Origin: Thermoplasmata archaeon
GTDB taxonomy: Archaea > Thermoplasmatota > Thermoplasmata > RBG-16-68-12 > SOIM01
Direction: 5' to 3'
Assembly: GCA_023140195.1 (NCBI GenBank)
Contig: JAGLME010000024.1
Coordinates: forward strand, 107,583-171,582
DNA: 64,000 nucleotides
Below the pieces are notes generated by a model that saw only the letters and a program-made list of their open reading frames with translations, did no database searches and had not been told where the DNA came from. Positions 18,451 through 28,337 of the stretch are shown here, one piece after another (position 1 is the first letter of the stretch; the number at the start of each line of letters is the position of its first letter). The position numbers were made by a program, and so were the translations under genes.

Positions 18451-19389
18451 TTGTCGAACAAGCCGATCATAACCGTGACCGATCTCAAGAAACATTATGG
18501 GGACATCAAGGCCGTTGACGGCGTCAGCTTCGAAGTGAGCCCTGGAGAGATATTCTCATGCCTCGGACCCAACGGGGCGGGAAAGACCACCACCGTGGAG
18601 ATGATGGAAGGGCTTCGCACTCCCACTTCTGGCAGTATCAAGATCTTCGGTGTGGACGTAACCCAGGACTATGCTTCAATTCGCCACCGCGTCGGAGTTC
18701 TGCCCCAGGACTTCGAACCATTTGACCGACTCAAGGCCCCTGAAGCGATTGCCTATTTCGGAGGGCTCTTCAACAAGAAGATGACCAAGCAGGACGTTAA
18801 CAAGCTCATTGACGCGGTCGCTCTTGAACACCGGACGGACTCGGTCGCCATGAAGCTATCTGGAGGCGAGAAGCGGAGGCTGGGGCTGGCGCTTGCACTC
18901 GTCGGCGAGCCCGAACTTCTGTTCCTGGACGAGCCCACGACAGGTCTGGATGCACAAGCCAGAAGAGGACTCTGGAGGCTACTTGAAGGTCTGAGAGATG
19001 AAGGCAAGACAATCTTCCTGACGACACATTACCTGGATGAGGCAGAGAAACTTTCGGACGACGTCTTCGTGATGCACAAGGGGAAGGAGATCGCGAGGGC
19101 TCCGCCCTTGGACTTGGTTGAGCAGCACGGTGGCGGGGTGTCCATACTCCTTCGTGACTATGCTGAGGACTCTACTGAGAAAGTGGAGGCCATGGGCTTC
19201 GCCGTAGAACGGGTTCGCAACGACGTCAAGGTCAACCTTGGAGAGGGGGTCTTGGTCAGGGAAGCCATTCGCCGTCTGGACACGAGCGGGATCCAGTTCA
19301 GGGACCTCATAACCATCGAACCGACCCTGGAGGACGCGTTCATCAGTCTTGTTGGCGGCACTATTATAGGGGGGGAGTTGAAGAAATGA
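18451..19389 (+). CDS. ABC transporter ATP-binding protein (ABC-2 type)
   Basis: Walker A GPNGAGKTT, signature LSGGEKRRLGLALAL, Walker B LLFLDEPTTGLD; TTG start. Confidence 0.93.
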   Translation: MSNKPIITVTDLKKHYGDIKAVDGVSFEVSPGEIFSCLGPNGAGKTTTVEMMEGLRTPTSGSIKIFGVDVTQDYASIRHRVGVLPQDFEPFDRLKAPEAIAYFGGLFNKKMTKQDVNKLIDAVALEHRTDSVAMKLSGGEKRRLGLALALVGEPELLFLDEPTTGLDAQARRGLWRLLEGLRDEGKTIFLTTHYLDEAEKLSDDVFVMHKGKEIARAPPLDLVEQHGGGVSILLRDYAEDSTEKVEAMGFAVERVRNDVKVNLGEGVLVREAIRRLDTSGIQFRDLITIEPTLEDAFISLVGGTIIGGELKK

Positions 19390-20486
19390 GCAGGATAATC
19401 GCGGACGTGAAAGCATTTGCTCTACAGTACATGAGGAATCCAGTTGGCGCATTCTTCGCGCTCGTCTTTCCCATCATCCTGCTCTTGGTCTTCGGAGCCG
19501 TGTTCAGCCAATCGGAATCACCGGAGGTGCCTCTTCCAGTTCAGGATCTGGATGGAACGGACCTAAGCAACCAATTCTTGGAGATAATGAACCAGGCCGG
19601 TACCGTTGAGATATCCACGATCTCGCCTACAGCTGATATAGACGATCACATCAGGGACAATTCACTTTCTGCGGCTCTGGTCATTCCGGCTGGATTCGAG
19701 GCGACCGCCGTCAGCAACACGTCTGTTGACGTTATCCTCTACGGCGATCAGACAGTCTCCTCATATGGGATCATAGTTAGTACCGTGGGCGCGGCGGTCG
19801 AGGTACTTGACAAGAACCTACCGATTGACAATCGAACAGTGCCCCCCCAAGTTGTTGGCATGGAGACGAGGGACATAGTCACTGAGGACTTCGTGTTCAT
19901 TGATTTCTTCCTGCCTGGGATCATTGCCCTCGCCGTCATGCTCAACTGCCTCATGATCCTCTCCGCTGTTTCCGCCGAATACAAGTCCAAAGGTTACTTC
20001 AAGCTTCTCAACACCACGCCTTTGAAGAAGTCAGAGTGGATCCTGGCCAAGTTCATCTGGTACCTGATAATCATGTCGTTCTCGATTCTCCTGATGCTCG
20101 CCATAGGCATCGGTGCGTTCGGAGTCAAGGTGAGCATCACACCTCTCGCTTTTGCCCTTGTAGTGGCCGGGATTTGGCTTTTCTCGTCGATGGGCTTGCT
20201 CATCGGGGCTTGGGCCAAGGATTCCGACTCGGCCGCTGCCGTCGCGAATGCCGTTGGGTTCCCGATGATGTTCCTGTCGGGCCTATTCTGGCAGCTGGAG
20301 ATGATGCCGGAGGCTGTTCAGACCATCGCCTACGCTCTTCCCCTGACCTATCTTGGTGAGGGCCTACGCGCGACAATGATATACGGGAATGATTCCGGCG
20401 CCCTGATAGACCTGGCCGTGGTGCTGGTTTTGGCAGTGGTCTTCTTCATAGCTGCCAGCAAGCTCATGAGCTGGAAGGAGAAGTGA
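19386..20486 (+). CDS. ABC-2 type transporter permease
   Basis: N-terminal TM, large extracellular domain, C-terminal TM bundle; overlaps the ATPase gene. Confidence 0.9.
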   Translation: MSRIIADVKAFALQYMRNPVGAFFALVFPIILLLVFGAVFSQSESPEVPLPVQDLDGTDLSNQFLEIMNQAGTVEISTISPTADIDDHIRDNSLSAALVIPAGFEATAVSNTSVDVILYGDQTVSSYGIIVSTVGAAVEVLDKNLPIDNRTVPPQVVGMETRDIVTEDFVFIDFFLPGIIALAVMLNCLMILSAVSAEYKSKGYFKLLNTTPLKKSEWILAKFIWYLIIMSFSILLMLAIGIGAFGVKVSITPLAFALVVAGIWLFSSMGLLIGAWAKDSDSAAAVANAVGFPMMFLSGLFWQLEMMPEAVQTIAYALPLTYLGEGLRATMIYGNDSGALIDLAVVLVLAVVFFIAASKLMSWKEK

Positions 20487-20489
20487 GGA

Positions 20490-21386
20490 TCAGAAACTCT
20501 CCAAAGTGAACTGCTCCCGGATGTGGATGTCCTTCTTCTTGTGAGGAATGCCCAGCTCGTCCATGAGGTAGAATCCGTTCTTTGCAGCCTTCGCCTTCCC
20601 GTGGTTGTTGAAGTACACCCTGGTCTTGTCCGTGACCGAATCCATCTCCTTCAGCTTGGGCACCCACTTGTCCAGTTCTTCGTTGGAGTAGAGGTAATCG
20701 TACCTGTTGATCCTGTGGTCGGTGACGTCCTTCTCCTTCTTCCACCAGATATCGAAGTTCCTTCCGTGGAATCTCACGTATGAATGGTTCGCGGTCGCCT
20801 CCTTCGTCCTCGGGAAGTAAGGACTGTCTATGATGCAGACCGCCACGTTCCTCTCCTTGAGCATGTCCGAGAGCTCATCCGCGTATTCCTTCCCGCTCTC
20901 GTCCAGCCAGGACCTGTGCCTGAACTCCACCACATAATCGTAATCGTCCACCTTCAACGCGTCCAGCACAGTTCTCAACGTATCGACATTGTTGTCGACC
21001 GGCGGCCCATGCTTCTTGAACCTTGGGGACAGCTGGATCAGAACCGCACCCAGTAGATTGTTCTCGGCCAGCGGCTTGATGATCTGGTCCTCGAAGTCCT
21101 TCGCCTTACCCGCAGCCTCTTTCGCATCCTGCAGTATCTTCGAATGCGTGACATCCCGATGCATCTTCAGCGAGAAATCAAAATCCCCAATCCGTTTCCC
21201 TTTCGCGATCCAGGCGGCGACCGTCCTCTCCCCAGGCACCGAATAATATGTGCTGTCGATCTCCACGGTTCGGAAGAACTCCCCGTAGTACTCGAGCCAC
21301 TTCCCCCTCATGTCCTTGATGTCCTGAGGGTAGAACGGCCCTATCCAGTCCTTGTAAGTCCAACCGCAGGTGCCCACTCGGAGCAT
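20490..21386 (-). CDS. DUF72 family TIM-barrel protein
   Basis: MLRVGTCGWTYKDWIGPFYP...FFRTVEIDSTYYSVP and VVEFRHRSWLDE. Confidence 0.9.
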   Translation of the reverse strand: MLRVGTCGWTYKDWIGPFYPQDIKDMRGKWLEYYGEFFRTVEIDSTYYSVPGERTVAAWIAKGKRIGDFDFSLKMHRDVTHSKILQDAKEAAGKAKDFEDQIIKPLAENNLLGAVLIQLSPRFKKHGPPVDNNVDTLRTVLDALKVDDYDYVVEFRHRSWLDESGKEYADELSDMLKERNVAVCIIDSPYFPRTKEATANHSYVRFHGRNFDIWWKKEKDVTDHRINRYDYLYSNEELDKWVPKLKEMDSVTDKTRVYFNNHGKAKAAKNGFYLMDELGIPHKKKDIHIREQFTLESF

Positions 21387-21426
21387 GCTTCCAAATCCCC
21401 CTGGCCGATATTAAAACTTCGCGGGT

Positions 21427-21969
21427 TCAACGCCTTCGCATTCTGTGCTTCCTGAGAGCGAAGATCTGGACCAGCGCACCGGTCACGAATATCATGAGCC
21501 CCACACCGATGCTCAACCCGAGGTCGAAGGTGAGGAAGAAGACGCCGGCACCGGTCAGGATGCCGCCGATAAGAGCGGTCGCGCCCGCCACCACCTCCTC
21601 GATGAAGTAGTACGCTACCGCGAAGATGATCGCAAGGACGATCACACCTCCAACGATGCCAGCAGTTCCGGGGAACGTCAACCAGACCAGCGCGAAGCCC
21701 ATCAGGCCCAATATCAGTGCCAGACCCAGCTCGACCATATAGCCGAAGACCATGCTCAGAAGGATCGCCAGGACCAAGCTGAGGATGATCGCGAAGATCC
21801 AACCACCAAGAAGCATACCTATGATGTATCCAAGAAGTCCGCCGATGAGGGCTCCTATGAGCGACATCATCATCGCCCATATGAGCTTCCCGAAAAATGC
21901 CAGGACCAGTCCGATGAGAAGTAGGACGATTCCTATGATGAGATCTATGTCCGGGCTTATTATCGCCAT
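21427..21969 (-). CDS. Polytopic membrane protein (DUF4203/TMEM198-like)
   Basis: Gly/Ile-rich repeated TM segments. Confidence 0.6.
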   Translation of the reverse strand: MAIISPDIDLIIGIVLLLIGLVLAFFGKLIWAMMMSLIGALIGGLLGYIIGMLLGGWIFAIILSLVLAILLSMVFGYMVELGLALILGLMGFALVWLTFPGTAGIVGGVIVLAIIFAVAYYFIEEVVAGATALIGGILTGAGVFFLTFDLGLSIGVGLMIFVTGALVQIFALRKHRMRRR

Positions 21970-22068
21970 TGACTGGAAAAACGTCCATCTTTCTGATATA
22001 GTTTTTCACTTAGTTCTCCTACCGGGAAGGCAGAATGCTTTTTATGGACTTAGCTGAATGTTCTCACA

Positions 22069-23691
22069 ATGGAGATTCTGATACTGGATGGGTACGTGGA
22101 CGAGCCCTCGTGTCTGGGCGTTCCGCCTTACATATCGCCCTATCCCAGATATCTTGCCGGAGCGGTTGAGGATTCTGGACATTCCTATCGTTATCTCACC
22201 ATAGACCGGTTCAGGAAGGGGGAGGAGCTCAAGGGGGATATGCTGGTCCTCATCGCCGGTTGCCTTGTGCCCGGGAAGTACCTCAGAGGGATGCCGGTCT
22301 CGGACAGGGAGATAGCCCACATCGCCGAGAGGTTCGAGGGCACGAAGGTTCTGGGCGGTCCTCTGGTCAGGTTCGGATTTCACAAGAGCGAGTTCGGGAA
22401 TATGTTCGACCATCTCGCAAAGAAGGACCTGGACGCTTTTATGTTCGATCTCCTGGAATCTGGCGGTTTCTCGGACAGGGATCGCGAACCAGATGAGTGG
22501 GCCAGATGGGCGGTGAAAGGGGCCAAGACCTCCAAACTGCACCCGGACTTCCCTCAGCCGCTGATCGCGGAGATAGACATGTCCAGAGGCTGTGCCAGGT
22601 ACTTCACCGGAGGGTGTTCGTTCTGCATCGAACCCATGTACGGGAAGCCTTTCTACCGTGACCCGGAGGACGTCATCAAAGAGATCGGCGAACTGAGCAG
22701 GAACGGTGTGACCAACTTCAGGCTGGGCGGCCAGGCATGTCTATTCTGCTACGATGCGGAGGGGATTGGTGAGACCGAAACACCGGAACCGAATCCTTCT
22801 GGAATCGAAAGTTTACTGATGGGAATACACAACGTTTCACCAAATCTGAAGGTGCTTCATACTGACAACGCTGACCCAGCCGTGATCGCCGCCCATCCAG
22901 AAAAGTCCAGAGAGGTCCTGAGATCGCTTGTGAAGTACTGCACCAGCGGCAACGTCCTCTCTTTCGGGATGGAAAGCGCAGATCCGGAGGTGATGGAGAA
23001 GAACAACCTCAACGCCAAGCCGGAGGATGTTTTGAAGGCCATCGAGATCGTGAACTCGGTGGGGGCCGTGATAGGTCCGACCGGGCTTCCTGCGGTCCTG
23101 CCAGGCATTAACTTCATTTCAGGGTTGGATGGAGAGACCAAGGAGACATTCGAGCACAATTTCCGGTTCTTGAAGGACGTTCTGGATTCTGGCCTGCTTC
23201 TCAGGAGGATTAACATCAGGCAGGTGCTGGAGGTCAGGGGCAAGTTCCCGGTTCGAAAGCACTACAAGGAATTTCGCAGGTTCAAGAAGAAGGTCAGGGA
23301 AGAGATCGACAGGCCCATGCTTGAGAGGCTGGTCCCGAAGAAGACCCTACTTAAGGATGTCTACATGGAACTGGCAAAGGGCAAGACGACATTTGGCAGA
23401 CAGATCGGCTCTTATCCTCTGTTGGTTGGAATACCTTATGAGACTGAACTGAACAAGTTCGTTGATCTCATCATTACCGACCATGGTCAGCGGAGCATCA
23501 CTGGTATAGAGCATCCGCTCGATGTCAATACCGCTTCATTAGGTGCACTCGCTTCAATTCCAGGCATCGGTTCAAAGAGGGCTGCAAGAATCTTCAGGGC
23601 AAGGCCGATTAGATCCAAGGGAGACTTCATAGATTCACTCGATGACGAGAGTGTTGCTGAGGAAGCCCTTGATTATGTCACCATCCGCTAG
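22069..23691 (+). CDS. Radical SAM protein (COG1031-like) with C-terminal helix-hairpin-helix
   Basis: SRGCARYFTGGCSFCIEP cluster region; DVNTASLGALASIPGIGSKRAARIFRARPI. Confidence 0.85.
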   Translation: MEILILDGYVDEPSCLGVPPYISPYPRYLAGAVEDSGHSYRYLTIDRFRKGEELKGDMLVLIAGCLVPGKYLRGMPVSDREIAHIAERFEGTKVLGGPLVRFGFHKSEFGNMFDHLAKKDLDAFMFDLLESGGFSDRDREPDEWARWAVKGAKTSKLHPDFPQPLIAEIDMSRGCARYFTGGCSFCIEPMYGKPFYRDPEDVIKEIGELSRNGVTNFRLGGQACLFCYDAEGIGETETPEPNPSGIESLLMGIHNVSPNLKVLHTDNADPAVIAAHPEKSREVLRSLVKYCTSGNVLSFGMESADPEVMEKNNLNAKPEDVLKAIEIVNSVGAVIGPTGLPAVLPGINFISGLDGETKETFEHNFRFLKDVLDSGLLLRRINIRQVLEVRGKFPVRKHYKEFRRFKKKVREEIDRPMLERLVPKKTLLKDVYMELAKGKTTFGRQIGSYPLLVGIPYETELNKFVDLIITDHGQRSITGIEHPLDVNTASLGALASIPGIGSKRAARIFRARPIRSKGDFIDSLDDESVAEEALDYVTIR

Positions 23692-25235
23692 AAATCCAGT
23701 ACAGTGGTCGCTTGCTTCGCTATCTTGTCTATCTTGTCGTTGGAAATGCTGTCCGTCTCCCCGATTATGTGGGTCCTGACGTTGTCGGGTGTGTACTCCA
23801 TTATGTTGATTACCGTCGGTATTCTGATTGCATCGCCCATGACCGCGACCGTTCTGGCTGGAATCGTTCCGATTATCGTCTCCCACATGGACCTATCCTG
23901 AAGCCCGGCAAGTGAGGAAGAGATGTCCGAAGGCTCTTTCATGGACATCACCAACCTGTTGGCAAGCTGGCTCCTGACCTCGTCGTCTATCCTCGAAGGT
24001 CTTTGATCTATCAGCGCAAGTATCAGATTGAACTTCCTGGTCTCCCTGGCCAGTCTGTTGAAGATGGTATATGAAGCGATCTCGGGCTCGAGGAACTTAT
24101 GGGCTTCCTCAAGGAAGACAACCAACCTGGGACTGTTCCCGCTCTTCTCCACGTAGAGGTTGAACAGACGCCTCGCGAGGATGTTCGCAACGAAGAGATA
24201 GACCATCTGGTCAGTGCCGTAATCGCCGAAATCGAGAACGATGGACCTGCCATCCCTTATCATCTCCACCATCTGTTTGAACGTGTCCTTGCCGCCCCTG
24301 ACGAACGAGAACCTGTCCAGCCTTCCTATTCTCCTCTTCACCGCGTTGATAACCGAAAGGTGTATCTTACTCTCGTCCACGCAGTCCGGGTCGATGTTCC
24401 TTATCGCCCTCACCAGGTCCTCGGTGCCTCTTGTCCTGTCTACCTCGTAAATCGCATCCCTCATGTTCTGGGTCAGGTCCCGCATCGAGACTATGAGATC
24501 TTCCGGCCTGATGTCCCTGGGGTTGATGATGAACGGCTTCGCCTCGGTGTTCTTGGGGTCCAGCGAGAAGACCTCCACCCTCTCCGGGAAGTAGTACTTC
24601 AGCCCCTCCATGTTGTCCCCCCTGGAGTAGATGCCGTATTCGCTGTGCATGTCGAAGATGAGAACCGAGCCCGCCCTCTTGGCGAGTATGCCGAGACACA
24701 CCAGCTTGTTCAGGATGCTCTTGCCCATGCCCGTTCTACCGAAGATCCCGAATGGTTTCTCGGTCAGCTTCTTGAAGTCCAGGTGGACCATGAACTCCTC
24801 CACGCCCCTGATGGAACCGACCGGAGCGGAATGCTTGTTCACCTCGTAGATGCGTTCCACATCGTCTTTCGTAGCATGTCTGGCCTCGGCGAAGTATGGG
24901 GGTATCGTCTGGGCCTCAGAGAGTTCGTTCGTCTCCTTGTCTATCAACTGGATCGGCCTCAGGACCGCCTTGGAATAGAATATCCTTCCACCGTAGCCCT
25001 CGTGCGTCGTACCCGATGGTATTATGGAATCCCTCAATGCCGAGCCCGCCAATCGTTCCGCGATCTCCAGGTTCTTGTTCACCACGTCCTCCACGATGCA
25101 GTAGAACTCGTACGAATTCCCCTCGACTATGATCGGATACCCTATCCTCAGGTCCTCTGGGTTGTCCAGCTCCAGCTTGGCCTCCAGTCCCTCCGATACA
25201 GATGCCGATATTATCTCTCCTATCTTTGCCTTCAT
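23688..25235 (-). CDS. herA: HerA-like DNA translocase ATPase
   Basis: FGIFGRTGMGKSILNKLVCLGI, LVVFLEEAHKFLEPE, RSQLANRLVMSM. Confidence 0.9.
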   Translation of the reverse strand: MKAKIGEIISASVSEGLEAKLELDNPEDLRIGYPIIVEGNSYEFYCIVEDVVNKNLEIAERLAGSALRDSIIPSGTTHEGYGGRIFYSKAVLRPIQLIDKETNELSEAQTIPPYFAEARHATKDDVERIYEVNKHSAPVGSIRGVEEFMVHLDFKKLTEKPFGIFGRTGMGKSILNKLVCLGILAKRAGSVLIFDMHSEYGIYSRGDNMEGLKYYFPERVEVFSLDPKNTEAKPFIINPRDIRPEDLIVSMRDLTQNMRDAIYEVDRTRGTEDLVRAIRNIDPDCVDESKIHLSVINAVKRRIGRLDRFSFVRGGKDTFKQMVEMIRDGRSIVLDFGDYGTDQMVYLFVANILARRLFNLYVEKSGNSPRLVVFLEEAHKFLEPEIASYTIFNRLARETRKFNLILALIDQRPSRIDDEVRSQLANRLVMSMKEPSDISSSLAGLQDRSMWETIIGTIPARTVAVMGDAIRIPTVINIMEYTPDNVRTHIIGETDSISNDKIDKIAKQATTVLDF

Positions 25236-26269
25236 TTCAGATCACGACTCACTTTGTCTATGTACTCATGATAAGCGCTCTTCCTGTTGCCTTCGGTGAA
25301 TGTCAATCCCTCCAGTATGTCACCCGCGGATAGTCCTGAACCCTCCGTTAGATCGAACATCATGTCCTCGAACACGTTCTTGAACTGTCTCACGGTGACC
25401 GCGAACCTGTGCGCCTCCAGTAACGGATACGGATAGCCCAGGCAGAGCCCAGAGTTGGAGTAAGCAGCAACGTTTGAAAGAACCAGACCCGGCTCGTGCT
25501 TGAATGTCCCGATGTCCACCCTGAACCATTTGGGGGCATCCTTGTGGAACTTGGCGAAGTAGATGGCCCCGTGCAGAGTTCCCCGGTGGTTGTTCTCGAA
25601 GTACTCTGGCACCCTAACGTAGGCAATGCCGTTGCCGATCCTGAATATCTCCTCGTCCCTTCTGGGGTTGTTGAACGCGTGCGTGTGAGAATCCTTTGAG
25701 ACGCCGATGAGCATGTTGTCGTTCTCTCTGCAAGCCTGTGCTACATCGCCCATCCAGTCCATGTCCGGGTTGTATGACGCGAGCGCCCCATCAATCGCCA
25801 CGATGCAGTTCTTGTTCTTCCTGCAGGCCGAAAGAGCGATTTCACCCTCAACGCAGTACCTGAACTCGTTCATCATATCCTTGTGGGCCTGGGTGGAACG
25901 GCCTTTGTGTTCGAAGATCATCTGGTGCCTCTCGCTCTGCGAGTTCACGATGCTCTTCCAGGTCGAGATCATGACCGGCACGTCGACCGATTCCGAATCG
26001 ATCAGCTGGTATCCGTCGTTCTTATGCGAGTATCTGAGCGCACCGACCCTCACGATGCCAAGCCACATGCTTGAGACATTCAGTAGAAATGTGTATGACC
26101 CATCAATGGCCACCATGTCCAGCGCGTCTTCGGACGGTCCGAAGCCCTTGAAGCTGATGGCGTTGAAGTCTATCTTGTGCTCCTCCCTGAAGCGGGAGAT
26201 GTCCCCCAGCTGGGTCTTGATCCCATCCAAGAGGACGCCGTGATTCCCTCCACCTGCATCCATCTTCAT
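25232..26269 (-). CDS. nurA: NurA-domain nuclease
   Basis: DMVAIDGSYTFLLNVSSMWLGIVRVGALRY and CIVAIDGALAS; overlaps herA. Confidence 0.85.
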   Translation of the reverse strand: MKMDAGGGNHGVLLDGIKTQLGDISRFREEHKIDFNAISFKGFGPSEDALDMVAIDGSYTFLLNVSSMWLGIVRVGALRYSHKNDGYQLIDSESVDVPVMISTWKSIVNSQSERHQMIFEHKGRSTQAHKDMMNEFRYCVEGEIALSACRKNKNCIVAIDGALASYNPDMDWMGDVAQACRENDNMLIGVSKDSHTHAFNNPRRDEEIFRIGNGIAYVRVPEYFENNHRGTLHGAIYFAKFHKDAPKWFRVDIGTFKHEPGLVLSNVAAYSNSGLCLGYPYPLLEAHRFAVTVRQFKNVFEDMMFDLTEGSGLSAGDILEGLTFTEGNRKSAYHEYIDKVSRDLK

Positions 26270-26382
26270 CTGAATGCAGTGTTGTGTTCGAAGTCATATA
26301 TAAGTGAAAATGGGGGAGGTGGGTGAATGTGAAACGGGCCACGCTGATGGAAAAGCCAAAATACTTATAGCCCCCAAACCAG

Positions 26383-28290
26383 ATGGAGCATCAACAGGTG
26401 AGCGGGATGTTTGGAGGTCCTCACGAGGGGCAGAAGTCAATTGCAGACGCAGACAGAGTCAGTTGGAGAAGCACTCTTCCAATCTCCATTGTCCTCCTGT
26501 TCCTGATGAGCACTATAGGCACATCAATCGGTACCCTCAATGAGTTAGCGGACAACGACCTCAGCCGAGTTTCCCCGTACGAGGCATATGAGTTCTGGCA
26601 ATCAGAGACTTCAAATCAAGCTGCTGACGAAGACAGGAGGAATCCCTATCTCGAATTCTCGGACGATGGCGCCTTTCTCGGTCTTGATCCTCCATATCAA
26701 CCACTGCACGATGAGCTGATTGAAGATCTTCGCGGGCCACCATACAACACTGGAGGAGGATACAGCACCACAACCGAATCCCTTGGCGAGTATCAGGTCG
26801 GGATCACGCACGAGTACTACATTGGAGATCAAAACGGCAATGGAATCATTGAATGGGTTGCCTATTACTTCTATCGACCTGGATCTATCAATGGCCTGGA
26901 TGATGATGGCGACGGATGCGTCGATGAGCTCACTTACGGGGCTTATAACGGTCAAGCAGGCTGCGACAACATACCGGATGCTATGACCTATTTTGAGACA
27001 GGCATCGATGTTCTTCTTGGAGGTAATGAAGGGAATCTGGCGTTCGTGGTTGACTATTACGGTAGAGAACCCAGTCTGAAGATATTCAGAATCGGCGTGA
27101 CACCTCGGTTCATGGCCTTTGAACTGAGGGGGCAGTTCTTCGGTGTCCAGGTAGCAGGTGATTTCGTGTCCTATTACTCTCACGAGCACCTCCTTGGATT
27201 GAACTCAAATCCGGAAATGGACAGTGACTTCTCCGACAACTTCGTGGGTAGCATCGATGTCGGTGGATTTCCCACCAGACCTCCGGTCAATCATGTCTGT
27301 TCAGCCGGAATACAGTCTGATACTAGAGCCACTTCTATGAGGGATGACGGCTGGGTGGTTACCAGCTACAATCTCGTGGAATCATACGACAACCATGATT
27401 GGAACGGCGATGGGGACACGGACGATCATGTTGTCGCTTACTACGCCGTACATCCACGCTCAGGGAATTGTAGAGAAAACGGAGTGAATACTGGCGTTCA
27501 CGGATGGCTACCAAGAAACAGTGGGGCACTTATTCTGCCCGAGTTCACATCAGATTTGGGTGACAATCGAGACTGGGATTGGGATGGAACCAAGTATGAC
27601 TACGCTTGGCTTTACCATGACGTCAATTCCACCATGAACCTCCGAGGCAGGGTCTACACGTCTATCACATTCACGCAAGCGGTCCCGGCTTGGGGATTCG
27701 GATGGTGGGGGTACCTTGAGGGGTATGTACCCAACCAGTACGATGTCCTTCCGCTGAAGTTTGGCAGAACATTCTATCGATACTTAGGCTTTTCTTGGGG
27801 GTATCACACTTACGTCCTCTTGGTATCAGATGAGGATGGCGATCGCCATACTCCTTTGCCAACCTACGACCTCGGTGAGGGCATGCCATGGAGAACATTC
27901 GACGGCAGATGTATCCTGATTGCGGCGCAAGAACGTAACCTGTACTATGATCCGTGGTTTGGAGGTGGGGGGGTGGACGCCAACGGAGACGGAAACGTGT
28001 GGGGCACCGTGTACGGCGTTTTCTGTCCTGGCGAAACAGGAGGTAGCGGCAGTTGGGTGAGTTTAGGCAACGTTCGGGTGTGGATCCACGGTATCTACAC
28101 CTTTCTACCTTGGGCATTCACAGGGCAAGTCAGCCACGGCAGAAGCGACTACATCGTTAGGGACAGTGGATGGAAAGTTGCTGTAGCCTTTTCCCAGTCT
28201 GAGTACTTCTCCAAAGTGGACTTGGATGGAAATCTGCAGATCTCATATAGCTACATTCATCTCTCGTATCTCTTTCCGGTTCCTGAATGA
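26383..28290 (+). CDS. Secreted protein with Asp/Gly-rich Ca2+-binding-like loops
   Basis: N-terminal TM/signal, loops such as DQNGNGIIEW, DWNGDGDTDDH, DANGDGNVWG. Confidence 0.75.
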   Translation: MEHQQVSGMFGGPHEGQKSIADADRVSWRSTLPISIVLLFLMSTIGTSIGTLNELADNDLSRVSPYEAYEFWQSETSNQAADEDRRNPYLEFSDDGAFLGLDPPYQPLHDELIEDLRGPPYNTGGGYSTTTESLGEYQVGITHEYYIGDQNGNGIIEWVAYYFYRPGSINGLDDDGDGCVDELTYGAYNGQAGCDNIPDAMTYFETGIDVLLGGNEGNLAFVVDYYGREPSLKIFRIGVTPRFMAFELRGQFFGVQVAGDFVSYYSHEHLLGLNSNPEMDSDFSDNFVGSIDVGGFPTRPPVNHVCSAGIQSDTRATSMRDDGWVVTSYNLVESYDNHDWNGDGDTDDHVVAYYAVHPRSGNCRENGVNTGVHGWLPRNSGALILPEFTSDLGDNRDWDWDGTKYDYAWLYHDVNSTMNLRGRVYTSITFTQAVPAWGFGWWGYLEGYVPNQYDVLPLKFGRTFYRYLGFSWGYHTYVLLVSDEDGDRHTPLPTYDLGEGMPWRTFDGRCILIAAQERNLYYDPWFGGGGVDANGDGNVWGTVYGVFCPGETGGSGSWVSLGNVRVWIHGIYTFLPWAFTGQVSHGRSDYIVRDSGWKVAVAFSQSEYFSKVDLDGNLQISYSYIHLSYLFPVPE

Positions 28291-28337
28291 ATAGTATACT
28301 GTCCCAGTGATGTCACTTCCTAGGAAATAAGCGGTCG

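Noticed and set aside
21387-21427. Possible tRNA T-arm (gcgggttcaacgcc)
   Set aside because: No complementary acceptor or anticodon arms; adjacent to the coding end of a membrane protein gene.
24099-25271. 390-aa plus-strand ORF antisense to herA
   Set aside because: The minus-strand frame encodes a clear HerA ATPase; the antisense ORF has low-complexity Arg/Val/His composition and no domain.
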